The notes under the pieces: generated by a model | The model's input: the letters and a program-made list of their open reading frames with translations, nothing else | Told to the model about the DNA's origin: nothing | Databases searched by the model: none | Made by a program: the position numbers and the translations under genes | Part shown: piece by piece, positions 26,171 to 33,972 of the stretch | How positions within the stretch are numbered: position 1 is the stretch's first letter | Layout: every line of letters starts with the position of its first letter | Assembly: GCF_001748245.1 (NCBI RefSeq) | Contig: NZ_BDFO01000001.1 | Span: 7,492,346 to 7,556,345, forward strand | Direction of reading: 5' to 3' | Source: Oligoflexus tunisiensis | GTDB lineage: Bacteria > Bdellovibrionota_B > Oligoflexia > Oligoflexales > Oligoflexaceae | DNA length: 64,000 bases

Positions 26171-27481
26171 ATGGAGATTCTCAAAAAAAACAGATTTTCC
26201 ACAGTGTGTACAGGCCTCCTGGCTCTGTTACTGCTGAGCTGTGGGGAAAAATCCGACGATAAAAGCGCGAAGAGTGGAGGCGGTGGAGAATCTGAAGTCG
26301 CAAACCTCGTCTTCGGGGATGCCGCGCTCGTCGCCAGCGATCTTTCCCAGGCGGCGTTAGCGGACGCTGCCGGCGTCGTTGCGGATTGTGCTTTCCAGGC
26401 CGACATCTACCGCGGGGAAGGAAGCTGTACGACACCGAACTCTTTCGTCGCCTATACGGGGGTTCTCACGGCTTTATCAGAAACAGGAAGCACTCCTGAC
26501 GAGGCGCGCCTGGCATCAACCTTTAACTATCATGTCTCGGCCAATGGATCCATCCAGCAGGGCCTGGAGATCGACTTCGCCAGTGGAACAAGCTTTTCCG
26601 CCTACAATGAGCTATGGGCGCAATACGAAATCAAGGATACCTATAAATATGCAGGTCTCAGCCTCGCTTACGAGAAGATAAAATTTCAGGTCAAGGATAA
26701 GTTCGTCACCATGTTCCTGGCCGCCTATTCCCAGCCCTTCGTTCAATGGGAAGAGGTCTTTGACGGCTGCAGCATCTCGGAAACCGATAAGACGCAGTCC
26801 CGCTACTCGGATGCCGACCTTCTGCCCGGCATGACCTTCGAGCGCGGAGACTACCTCTTCTGCGTGAAAGACAATGACGCCGATGTCTGTGCCGCCGAAG
26901 ACTATAAGTGGCTTGACCTCGACTCGAATCAATTGGTTGCCACAAGGCCCACCAATCCGCGCGTTCACCAATTCCTCGTCAACGACGAACCGACCTGCTC
27001 CACGGAAGGCGGGAATCGACATAATCCAAGCTGGTCGCCTATCCGATTGGGTGCCACCTTTGATAAGACCTTCCAGCTCTATGCTGACTTCTCGCACGGC
27101 AACAACAGCGTCCAGTGGAAAGACTCGATGGAGCCCTTCGTCGAGGAAGCCACCGAACCCAAAACTGGCGAATTCGTGGAGCCCTGGTTGATCTACTATC
27201 ACAAGGAAGAGGGAGCCAGCGAAGTGACCTCCGGCACGGATTTGGACATGACCTTCGACTTCGGCAGCCAGGATCTCATTTACTTCGATGGTCTGCGGGC
27301 GAGCGATGTCGATTCATCTACACTGGAAGCGGTGCTGGCCAAGGCCTATGCCCGGCACGACTGGTATTTCCAGAAAAAAGGGGAGGACAATATCGTCGGC
27401 TTTGAAATGAAGGATTATGCCATTCTGAGCGTCAAGGCAACGATCACCGTCTCAGGTGGCACGGAAAAGCCGGAAGAATAA
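26171..27481 (+). CDS. putative lipoprotein of unknown function
   Basis: A 436-residue lipoprotein: basic N-terminus, hydrophobic segment LLALLLLSC with lipobox Cys near residue 24, then an acidic, Ser/Gly-rich linker (EKSDDKSAKSGGGGESE). The rest has many aromatic residues and six or so cysteines, including FDGCSISETD and DVCAAEDYKWLD, and a final beta-rich segment TITVSGG. No domain is recognisable. GGAG lies ahead of the ATG. The gene is convergent with the frameshifted outer-membrane gene at 27507. Its position beside other secreted proteins suggests a surface or periplasmic role, but nothing specific can be said. Confidence 0.7.
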   Translation: MEILKKNRFSTVCTGLLALLLLSCGEKSDDKSAKSGGGGESEVANLVFGDAALVASDLSQAALADAAGVVADCAFQADIYRGEGSCTTPNSFVAYTGVLTALSETGSTPDEARLASTFNYHVSANGSIQQGLEIDFASGTSFSAYNELWAQYEIKDTYKYAGLSLAYEKIKFQVKDKFVTMFLAAYSQPFVQWEEVFDGCSISETDKTQSRYSDADLLPGMTFERGDYLFCVKDNDADVCAAEDYKWLDLDSNQLVATRPTNPRVHQFLVNDEPTCSTEGGNRHNPSWSPIRLGATFDKTFQLYADFSHGNNSVQWKDSMEPFVEEATEPKTGEFVEPWLIYYHKEEGASEVTSGTDLDMTFDFGSQDLIYFDGLRASDVDSSTLEAVLAKAYARHDWYFQKKGEDNIVGFEMKDYAILSVKATITVSGGTEKPEE

Positions 27482-27506
27482 CAGCGATGGGAGAAGCGGC
27501 TCCACA

Positions 27507-28157
27507 CTAGTTCAGGTGAAACCTGACGCCAAAATTCAAGGATCCGCTTCCCATCGTATACCCATAGTCCTTGCCCTTGAGGACTTTCAGCTTCGTTTCG
27601 AAGCCCCCGCCCAGCGCTTGTCCACGCGCATCTTCCCATAAGTGAGCTTGGGACCGCCTCCGACCCGAAGAATAATCCATGGCAGGTAAGGAATCGTCAG
27701 GCCGGCCTGAGCGTAGAGCGAGGGCTGTATTCCCAGGATCGAAAGGTCGATCGCCACAGGGGCTTCGCGCATGATGATGTTCCCGTCGGCGTCCACGGAA
27801 TAGGCTGAATTCGTGTTCCTGGAAAGGTCCGTCGACAGGGTTTGAAAGTCCAGAGGCAGAGTCACGCCCCAATCAAGATCAAAGACCTTCAGATAGAATT
27901 TGCTGCGGACCGGCTTTTGCAGAAAGAGGCCGGCGCTGGTGTTGACGGCGCCCATATGCTCGCTGGTCGTGTAGTATGTCTCGGCCGTCTGCCCCGAATC
28001 CGTCTCCCGGCAAACATGCTTCTCGAACTTCACGCTGCCAAAGCCCTGCGAGCTATAGATGTCGAGGCCGGGCCGCAGGGACGCTTTCCTGGCAAAGCCC
28101 GACGAGGAGATGAGGCACGAGACAAGAAACGCCCCCTGCAAGACAGCGAAACTTCAT
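27507..28157 (-). pseudogene. outer-membrane-barrel-like protein broken by two frameshifts
   Basis: The natural start appears to be ATG at 28157 (MKFRCLAG, with GAGAGGG ahead), but an extra G in a G5 tract (28132-28136) puts a hydrophobic signal segment (LVSCLISSSGFA) in another frame. That second frame runs through a beta-rich body (GFGSVKFEKHVC, LPWIILRVGGGPKLTYG) until it stops at 27587, while the frame it would need continues as GFETKLKVLKGKDYGYTMGS and NFGVRFHLN, a typical barrel end. The switch is near another G5 tract (27604-27608). Removing one G and adding one G gives one protein of about 216 residues. Either the gene has decayed or both indels are sequencing errors in homopolymers. 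Confidence 0.65.
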
Positions 28158-28262
28158 CGCAACCCTCTCGCACTATGAATCATCTGCTTAATTTAGCATA
28201 ACTCGACAGAGGGCCAATCGCTCCGAGATGGTCACGACCTTGGGGGATATCGTAAAGGCTGC

Positions 28263-28448
28263 TCACTTTTTTTGGGGACGGCCTGCGCGCTCCTGCTCGT
28301 CAGGAGGATAGGGACAGTGGCGACAGCCACTGCCGCAGCAATAACCGCGTTTGAGAAGGTAGGTAGCGGTGAAAACCAAATAGCCCGTGGCCGGGTCGAT
28401 CGTGTAATCGACCCCTTCCACGAGCGGTTTTTTCGGTGATTCGGACAA
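28263..28448 (-). CDS. DUF5522-like small cysteine protein
   Basis: A 61-residue protein with the pattern VDYTIDPATGYLVFTATYLLKRG followed by YCCGSGCRHCPYPP, four cysteines likely to bind a metal or iron-sulfur cluster. This fits the short DUF5522-type family of unknown function. It begins 2 bases after the purF stop, so it is the last gene of the purine operon. The low complexity C-terminal tail is basic. The function is unknown. Confidence 0.75.
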   Translation of the reverse strand: MSESPKKPLVEGVDYTIDPATGYLVFTATYLLKRGYCCGSGCRHCPYPPDEQERAGRPQKK

Positions 28449-28450
28449 GG

Positions 28451-29881
28451 TCAGAATCCGGCTTTCAGGCCCGGGCCGCCGGTTTTATCGGTCGGCTGCG
28501 GTGGAATCGGGCGGCATGGATCCTCGGGGTAATCCCCGTTGAAGCAACCATAGCAGTAGTTATTGCAGTTGTTCGAACCAAGAGCCTCCCGCAAACCTTT
28601 GGTGCTGAGGAAGGCCAGCGTATCGGCTCCGATGAAATCACGGATCTCCTCGACATTCCGTTGCGCCGCCAGCAGCTGACCGCGCTCAGGCGTATCCACT
28701 CCAAAGTAACAGGAGTGCGTGATCGGCGGTGAACCCAGGCGCATGTGAATTTCCTTCGCACCGGCCTTGCGGATCATGCGCAGAATTTTCACCGACGTGG
28801 TTCCGCGCACGAGGCTGTCATCGACCACGATCACGCGTTTATCGCGCAGCGAGGAGCCCACCGGATTCAGCTTCAATTTCACCCCAAAGTCACGGATCGA
28901 TTGCGAAGGCTCGATAAAAGTCCGGCCCACATAGTGGTTCCGCACCAGTCCGAGTTCCAAAGGCAATCCGGCCTCGGCCGCATAACCGAGCGCCATCGGC
29001 ACGCCCGAGTCAGGCACCGCGATCACGACATCCGCCTCCACATGCGCCTCACGGGCCAGGATGGCACCCATCTTCTTCCGAAGATTATAGATCTCTTCAC
29101 CAAAGATCTGCGAATCGGGTCGCGCAAAGTAAATCGGTTCGAACGAACAGAAAGCCTTCCGCGGACTTTGAACGGGGAAATAGGATTTGGCAAAACCATC
29201 CGGGAAAATCTCAACAATTTCACCCGGCGCGATCTCACGTTCAATATCGGCATCGATCAATTCCAAAGCACAGGTTTCACTGGCGACGACCACAGCGGGA
29301 CCGCGGCGGCCCATCACGAGGGGCCGGAAACCATAGGGATCACGCAAAGCAAAGAGCCGATCCTTGGTCAGGAGCACCAGGGAATAGGCCCCTTTCACCT
29401 TTTTCATCGCTTCCACGATGCGATCGAGCAGCTGATCCTTGTCACTCCGGGCAATCAGATGCATGAAAACTTCGGTATCTGAAGTCGATTGAAAGATACT
29501 GCCATGGGCTTCCAGTTCCTGACGCAGCTGGTCGGCGTTGGTGAGATTGCCGTTATGAGCAATGGCCACCGGCCCCAGCTGGGTTTTGAACGAGAAGGGC
29601 TGAATATTCTGCACCATGCGACTCGCGCCGCTGGTGGAATAGCGGTTGTGGCCGATGCCGGTGCTGCCGTCGAGCTTGGCCAGGATATCCTTGGTAAAGC
29701 CATCGCCCACGAGGCCAAAGGCCTTGTGACCGTGGAATTCACCCTGTGGATCCATGGTCACAATCCCCGCGGCTTCCTGCCCGCGATGCTGCAGGGCATA
29801 AAGTCCGAGATAAATCAGCTTCGCAGCCTCGGGATCGCCCATCACACCGACGACACCGCATTCTTCACGAAAGCCTGCCAT
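28451..29881 (-). CDS. purF: amidophosphoribosyltransferase
   Basis: A 476-residue PurF, catalysing the first committed step of purine synthesis (PRPP plus glutamine to phosphoribosylamine). A short propeptide precedes Cys8 (REECGVVGV), the N-terminal nucleophile of the glutaminase domain. The PRPP-binding signature VIVVDDSLVRGTTS lies in the second half and a C-terminal cysteine-rich stretch (NNCNNYCYGCFNGDYPEDPC) suggests the [4Fe-4S] type found in Bacillus. AGAGGAAA precedes the ATG. The gene is 31 bases after purL. Regulation may follow that of the whole sdh-pur unit. Confidence 0.95.
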   Translation of the reverse strand: MAGFREECGVVGVMGDPEAAKLIYLGLYALQHRGQEAAGIVTMDPQGEFHGHKAFGLVGDGFTKDILAKLDGSTGIGHNRYSTSGASRMVQNIQPFSFKTQLGPVAIAHNGNLTNADQLRQELEAHGSIFQSTSDTEVFMHLIARSDKDQLLDRIVEAMKKVKGAYSLVLLTKDRLFALRDPYGFRPLVMGRRGPAVVVASETCALELIDADIEREIAPGEIVEIFPDGFAKSYFPVQSPRKAFCSFEPIYFARPDSQIFGEEIYNLRKKMGAILAREAHVEADVVIAVPDSGVPMALGYAAEAGLPLELGLVRNHYVGRTFIEPSQSIRDFGVKLKLNPVGSSLRDKRVIVVDDSLVRGTTSVKILRMIRKAGAKEIHMRLGSPPITHSCYFGVDTPERGQLLAAQRNVEEIRDFIGADTLAFLSTKGLREALGSNNCNNYCYGCFNGDYPEDPCRPIPPQPTDKTGGPGLKAGF

Positions 29882-29912
29882 AAACGTAGTTTCCTCTGTT
29901 GCAATCGGCTCT

Positions 29913-32192
29913 TCAAATATCCAGGGACGCTTCTGAAGCGGACTTCAGCTGCTGTCTTCCTATCACCTGACCATCAAACTTGATATCTTGACCTGGAGTG
30001 GCGCGGGCCAGCTCCACGAGTTCTGAATGTTGAAGAGTCCTGTTGAGCGCAGTCACATCCAGGGTGGATGAACTGGCCAGAATATAGGTCCCGCTGCTTT
30101 CGCCAAACCAGGTGGACATCGCATCAGCGGGGGTGGATCTCAACAATACATCCAAACCTAACTTTTCGGAAGCCAAAGTCATTTTCGTTAAACTTGTCAA
30201 AACACCACCCGCGCCCACATCACGTGCGGCACGGAGCTGATTTTTGTTCATCAGTTCACGAATCAGCCCTGCAGCCTCTCTTTCCTGCTGCCAGTTCACA
30301 GGGGGAATGCTTTCGGTCGTACTGTCCACGCCAAGAACCTTGGTGACGAGCGAGCCACCCAGAACCGGCGCCGAACCTTTGGGTTTCAGAAGATAGAGCG
30401 TGGCCGATTCGCTCAAGACAGCCGGCAGACCCTTACGAACGTCGCTATGTTTGCCAATCATCCCGATCATCGGCGTCGGGGCAATGCTCACGCCGTCCGT
30501 CTGGTTGTAAAGGCTCACATTACCGCTCACGACCGGCGTACCAAGCTCACGGCAGGCCAGCCCAATCCCATCCACACCAGCCACGATTTGGCCCATGATT
30601 TCCGGGTCCTCGGGGTTGCCGTAGTTGAGGCAATCGGTGACGGCCAACGGTTCAGCTCCCGTCGCCGCGATGGAGCGGTAGCATTTCAGAACAGCATGCG
30701 CGGCGCCGAGCATCGGGTCCTGCGCGCAGTAGCGCTCATTACAGGCAGCGGCCACCGCAAGGCCGAGATGAGTTTCCCGCGGATCCGCCCAGTCCGATCG
30801 AATCCAGAGGAGACCCGCACCCTGCTGCTCAGGACCGAGGATGGTTTTGGTGCCGATATGATGATCGTACTGACGATAGATGCGGTCCTTGTCGCCATCC
30901 TCCTCGATCATTTTCACGAGAAGATCCGTGGCCTTGATCCCAGCCAGTTTCTGCCGAAGCGCCGTGTCCTGGCTGTAGCTGCGTTTCGGGGGGTTAAAAG
31001 GTCTCTCATAACGCGGCGCGCTCTCCGCGAGTGGCGCCACCGGAACATCGACTTCCAACACACCGTTTTTCACGATTTGCATGCGGCCGGTATCAGTCAC
31101 CACACCGATCACGGCATAAGCGAGTTCCCATTTTTTCAGGCAGTCCTGCAAAGCGGGCCATTTCGCGGGTTCCACACACATCAGCATGCGTTCCTGCGAC
31201 TCCGAAAGCAGAAGCTCATAGGCGCTCATGTTCTGCGCCCGGGTCGGCACATAGTCGAGGTTCATATAAAGACCGTTGCCGGCGCGATCGGCCATCTCAA
31301 AGGACGAGGACGTCAGCCCCGCCGCACCCATATCCTGAAGGCCAACCACAAGGCCTTTTTCCAGCACTTCGAGGGTCGCTTCCAAAACCAGTTTTTCCGC
31401 AAAAGGGTCGCCGACCTGAACGGTGGAACGCTCTCCGGAAGCCTCGCTTGAGAAGCTATCGGAAGCCATCGAGGCTCCGTGGATTCCATCACGGCCGGTG
31501 GCCGAGCCCACGTAGACCACAAGGTTGTGTTGTCCCGAGGCAAAGCCCTTGAAGATGCGGTCCTCGTGAATCAGACCCACCGTCATGGCGTTTACCAGGA
31601 TATTGCCGTTATAGGTTTTATCAAAGGAGACCGAACCGGCCACCGTGGGAATGCCCACGCAGTTGCCGTAATCGCCGATGCCTTTCACAACGTTTTCGAA
31701 GAGATAGTGCGTCCTTGGATGCTTCCGCTCCCCGAAGCGCAGTGCGTTGAGGTTGGCCACAGGACGTGCGCCCATGCAGAAGACATCGCGCAGGATCCCG
31801 CCCACACCGGTCGCGGCCCCTTGATAGGGCTCGATATAACTCGGGTGATTGTGGCTTTCCATCTTGAAGGCCGCGCAGAGTTTTTGGGACAAACGCACCA
31901 CGCCGGCGTTTTCCCCGGGACCGACCACCACGTTTTCGCCTTCGGTCGGGAGCTTGCGCAGATGGACCTTGGAGGATTTATAGGAGCAGTGCTCGCTCCA
32001 CATCGCGGAGAAGACGCCGAGTTCCGAGAGGGTTGGAGCCCGTCCGACGATAGTCCGCAGGGTTTTATATTCGGAATCGTTGATCTTATGTTTTTTCAAG
32101 AGAGGTTTGAACGCCTCACCCTCTTCCGCAATGAGCTGAGCGCGCGGGTTCTTGGAGAGTTGAGAAAGCTGTCCGAGGAGTTCTTTTTGCAT
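29913..32192 (-). CDS. purL: phosphoribosylformylglycinamidine synthase subunit II
   Basis: A 759-residue small-type PurL, which with PurQ and PurS converts FGAR to FGAM. The sequence has the family segments MWSEHCSYKSSK, GPGENAGVVRL, SHNHPSYIEPYQGAATGVGG and a second AIRS-like half with GDVGAGGVLTSL-type motif (DVGAGGVLTSLTKM). It starts 21 bases after an intrinsic terminator in the purQ-purL gap, so its expression depends on readthrough. AGGAG precedes the ATG. Separate PurS and PurQ subunits are encoded just upstream, consistent with the small-subunit PurLQS system. Confidence 0.96.
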   Translation of the reverse strand: MQKELLGQLSQLSKNPRAQLIAEEGEAFKPLLKKHKINDSEYKTLRTIVGRAPTLSELGVFSAMWSEHCSYKSSKVHLRKLPTEGENVVVGPGENAGVVRLSQKLCAAFKMESHNHPSYIEPYQGAATGVGGILRDVFCMGARPVANLNALRFGERKHPRTHYLFENVVKGIGDYGNCVGIPTVAGSVSFDKTYNGNILVNAMTVGLIHEDRIFKGFASGQHNLVVYVGSATGRDGIHGASMASDSFSSEASGERSTVQVGDPFAEKLVLEATLEVLEKGLVVGLQDMGAAGLTSSSFEMADRAGNGLYMNLDYVPTRAQNMSAYELLLSESQERMLMCVEPAKWPALQDCLKKWELAYAVIGVVTDTGRMQIVKNGVLEVDVPVAPLAESAPRYERPFNPPKRSYSQDTALRQKLAGIKATDLLVKMIEEDGDKDRIYRQYDHHIGTKTILGPEQQGAGLLWIRSDWADPRETHLGLAVAAACNERYCAQDPMLGAAHAVLKCYRSIAATGAEPLAVTDCLNYGNPEDPEIMGQIVAGVDGIGLACRELGTPVVSGNVSLYNQTDGVSIAPTPMIGMIGKHSDVRKGLPAVLSESATLYLLKPKGSAPVLGGSLVTKVLGVDSTTESIPPVNWQQEREAAGLIRELMNKNQLRAARDVGAGGVLTSLTKMTLASEKLGLDVLLRSTPADAMSTWFGESSGTYILASSSTLDVTALNRTLQHSELVELARATPGQDIKFDGQVIGRQQLKSASEASLDI

Positions 32193-32212
32193 TACGTTTG
32201 GCTCCTAAAGGA

Positions 32213-32238
32213 ACAAAAAAAGGCCCTGACCGGGCCTT
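32213..32238 (-). terminator. intrinsic terminator/attenuator between purQ and purL
   Basis: On the minus strand AAGGCCC-GGTCA-GGGCCTT is followed by a run of seven T. It lies 17 bases after the purQ stop and ends just ahead of the purL ribosome-binding site, with no room for a promoter in between. Confidence 0.8.
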
Positions 32239-32254
32239 GATTTTCATGACTCGT

Positions 32255-32968
32255 CTACAGGACGGTCGCCAGGAAGGCTTCGAGTATGGGCTGCCCATCC
32301 TGGCTGCCAAGCAGCACATCCGAGGCCCGCTCGGGATGCGGCATCATACCCAGTATGCGCCCGTTTTCACTGACGATGCCCGCGATATTCGCCACCGCGC
32401 CGTTGGGTGCGGTGGAGTCATTCACGTTACCCTGCTCATCGGCGTATTGGAAAAGGATCTGGCCTTTGTCCTGCAGCGTCTTGAGCTGGTCGGCAGGAAC
32501 AAAGTAACGACCTTCACCATGGGCGATGGGCACCTTGTAGAGTCGCCCTTGCAGACGCTGATGATAGCCACTGTTTCCAGGCGCCACTTTCAGGTATGCA
32601 TACTGGCAAATAAAAGTCTGGCTGGCATTCTTCAAAAGCGTGCCAGGCAAAAGTTGTGATTCTGTCAGGACCTGAAATCCGTTACAGATTCCAATGATCG
32701 GTCCGCCTTTCGCTGCAAAGGTCTTCACTGCATCCATGATCGGACTGCAACTGGCCAGGGCACCGCCGCGCAGATAGTCGCCATAGCTGAACCCGCCGGG
32801 AAGGATGACGCCATCCAAAGCAGGAAGCTCGTGGGCTTCATGCCACACGAGCTGAATGTCGATATCGAAGAGACGTTTAAAGGCGTCGACGCAGTCGGCG
32901 TCGCAGTTGGAGCCAGGGAATTGAATAAGACCGATGCGAGGTTGTCCGAGCTTACTCACACGAGTCAT
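32255..32968 (-). CDS. purQ: phosphoribosylformylglycinamidine synthase subunit I (glutaminase)
   Basis: A 237-residue class I glutamine amidotransferase that supplies ammonia to PurL. Visible are the nucleophile elbow IGICNGFQVL with Cys, the segment GIIPQFPGSNCDADCV-like start (IGLIQFPGSNCDADC), and the His-Glu near the C-terminus (MMPHPERA). It starts 3 bases after the purS stop, and its end precedes a terminator. The ribosome-binding site overlaps purS, so translation is likely coupled. Confidence 0.96.
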   Translation of the reverse strand: MTRVSKLGQPRIGLIQFPGSNCDADCVDAFKRLFDIDIQLVWHEAHELPALDGVILPGGFSYGDYLRGGALASCSPIMDAVKTFAAKGGPIIGICNGFQVLTESQLLPGTLLKNASQTFICQYAYLKVAPGNSGYHQRLQGRLYKVPIAHGEGRYFVPADQLKTLQDKGQILFQYADEQGNVNDSTAPNGAVANIAGIVSENGRILGMMPHPERASDVLLGSQDGQPILEAFLATVL

Positions 32969-32971
32969 GGC

Positions 32972-33208
32972 TTAGAGCTTCCTGCACTTGAAGGTTTCAG
33001 ACACCGGATTCGCGAGGTGCTCAGCAGCAAGCTTTTGCACCAGTTCCAGGTTGCTGGCTTCGTCGCCATCCAGGTCCAGCAAAAAACGCTTGGAGACTTT
33101 AACAGCCTTGAGCTGTGTGGCCCCAAGACGTGCCAGAGTTTGTTGAATCGCACGGCCCTGGGTGTCCAGGACCTCCTCCTTCAGCTCCACCACGACTTCG
33201 TACATCAT
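32972..33208 (-). CDS. purS: phosphoribosylformylglycinamidine synthase subunit PurS
   Basis: A 78-residue PurS, the bridging subunit of the PurLQS complex. The sequence matches the family: EVVVELKEEVLDTQGRAIQQ, then LGATQLKAVKVSKRFLLDLDG. Its ATG overlaps the stop of sdhB by four bases (ATGA on the minus strand), so purine genes are directly coupled to the succinate dehydrogenase genes. It is the first purine gene of the unit. Confidence 0.95.
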   Translation of the reverse strand: MMYEVVVELKEEVLDTQGRAIQQTLARLGATQLKAVKVSKRFLLDLDGDEASNLELVQKLAAEHLANPVSETFKCRKL

Positions 33209-33972
33209 TCTTTTCCCACCTCTGATTCTTCATGGGTTAGGCTGGCCTTGAGGTAATCCCGATTCATTTGCGCGATGAATTTCACACTGATCGATTTCGG
33301 ACAAGCCGCTTCGCATTCAAAATAGTTGGTGCAATTACCAAAGCCTTCAGCATCCATCCGATTTACCATGTTCAAAACACGTCGCTTACGTTCGGGTTGG
33401 CCTTGAGGCAAATTCGCCAAATGTGAAACTTTCGCGGCGACAAATAGCATTGCTGAAGCATTCTTGCAAGCAGCAACACAGGCCCCACATGCAATACATT
33501 CCGCCGCATCCATCGCCAGATCGGCCTTCTCTTTAGGCACCGGAATGGCGTTGGCATCGGGGACGCCGCCTGTGTTCACCGATACGAAGCCGCCCGCCGC
33601 AATGATGCGATCGAACGCGCCACGATCCACGACAAGATCCTTAAGCACCGGAAATCCTTTGGCTCTCCAAGGCTCGATATAAATCTTGTCGCCGTTTTTA
33701 AATTTCCGCATATGGAGCTGGCAGGTTGTTGTGCCTTTTTGGCCGCCATGAGCCTTGCCATTGATCACCATCGAGCACATGCCGCAAATGCCTTCGCGAC
33801 AGTCATGGTCGAAAGCGATGGGATCCTCGCCCTTGCTGACCAGGTCCTCGTTGACCTGATCCATCATTTCCAGAAACGAACTGTCCGGCGAGACGTTTTT
33901 CGCCTGATATTGCATCATTTTGCCGGGATCCTGGGGGTTTTTTTGGCGCCAGACATGCAATTCAAGATCCAT
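33205..33972 (-). CDS. sdhB: succinate dehydrogenase iron-sulfur subunit
   Basis: A 255-residue SdhB that passes electrons from SdhA to the membrane cytochrome. All three clusters are coordinated: CREGICGMC for [2Fe-2S], CIACGACVAACKNAS for [4Fe-4S], and CTNYFECEAACPKSI for [3Fe-4S]. The sequence is of the kind paired with a single cytochrome b subunit (as in Bacteroidetes, delta-type Proteobacteria and Gram-positives). It overlaps sdhA by one base (TAATG) and purS by four. Confidence 0.95.
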   Translation of the reverse strand: MDLELHVWRQKNPQDPGKMMQYQAKNVSPDSSFLEMMDQVNEDLVSKGEDPIAFDHDCREGICGMCSMVINGKAHGGQKGTTTCQLHMRKFKNGDKIYIEPWRAKGFPVLKDLVVDRGAFDRIIAAGGFVSVNTGGVPDANAIPVPKEKADLAMDAAECIACGACVAACKNASAMLFVAAKVSHLANLPQGQPERKRRVLNMVNRMDAEGFGNCTNYFECEAACPKSISVKFIAQMNRDYLKASLTHEESEVGKE

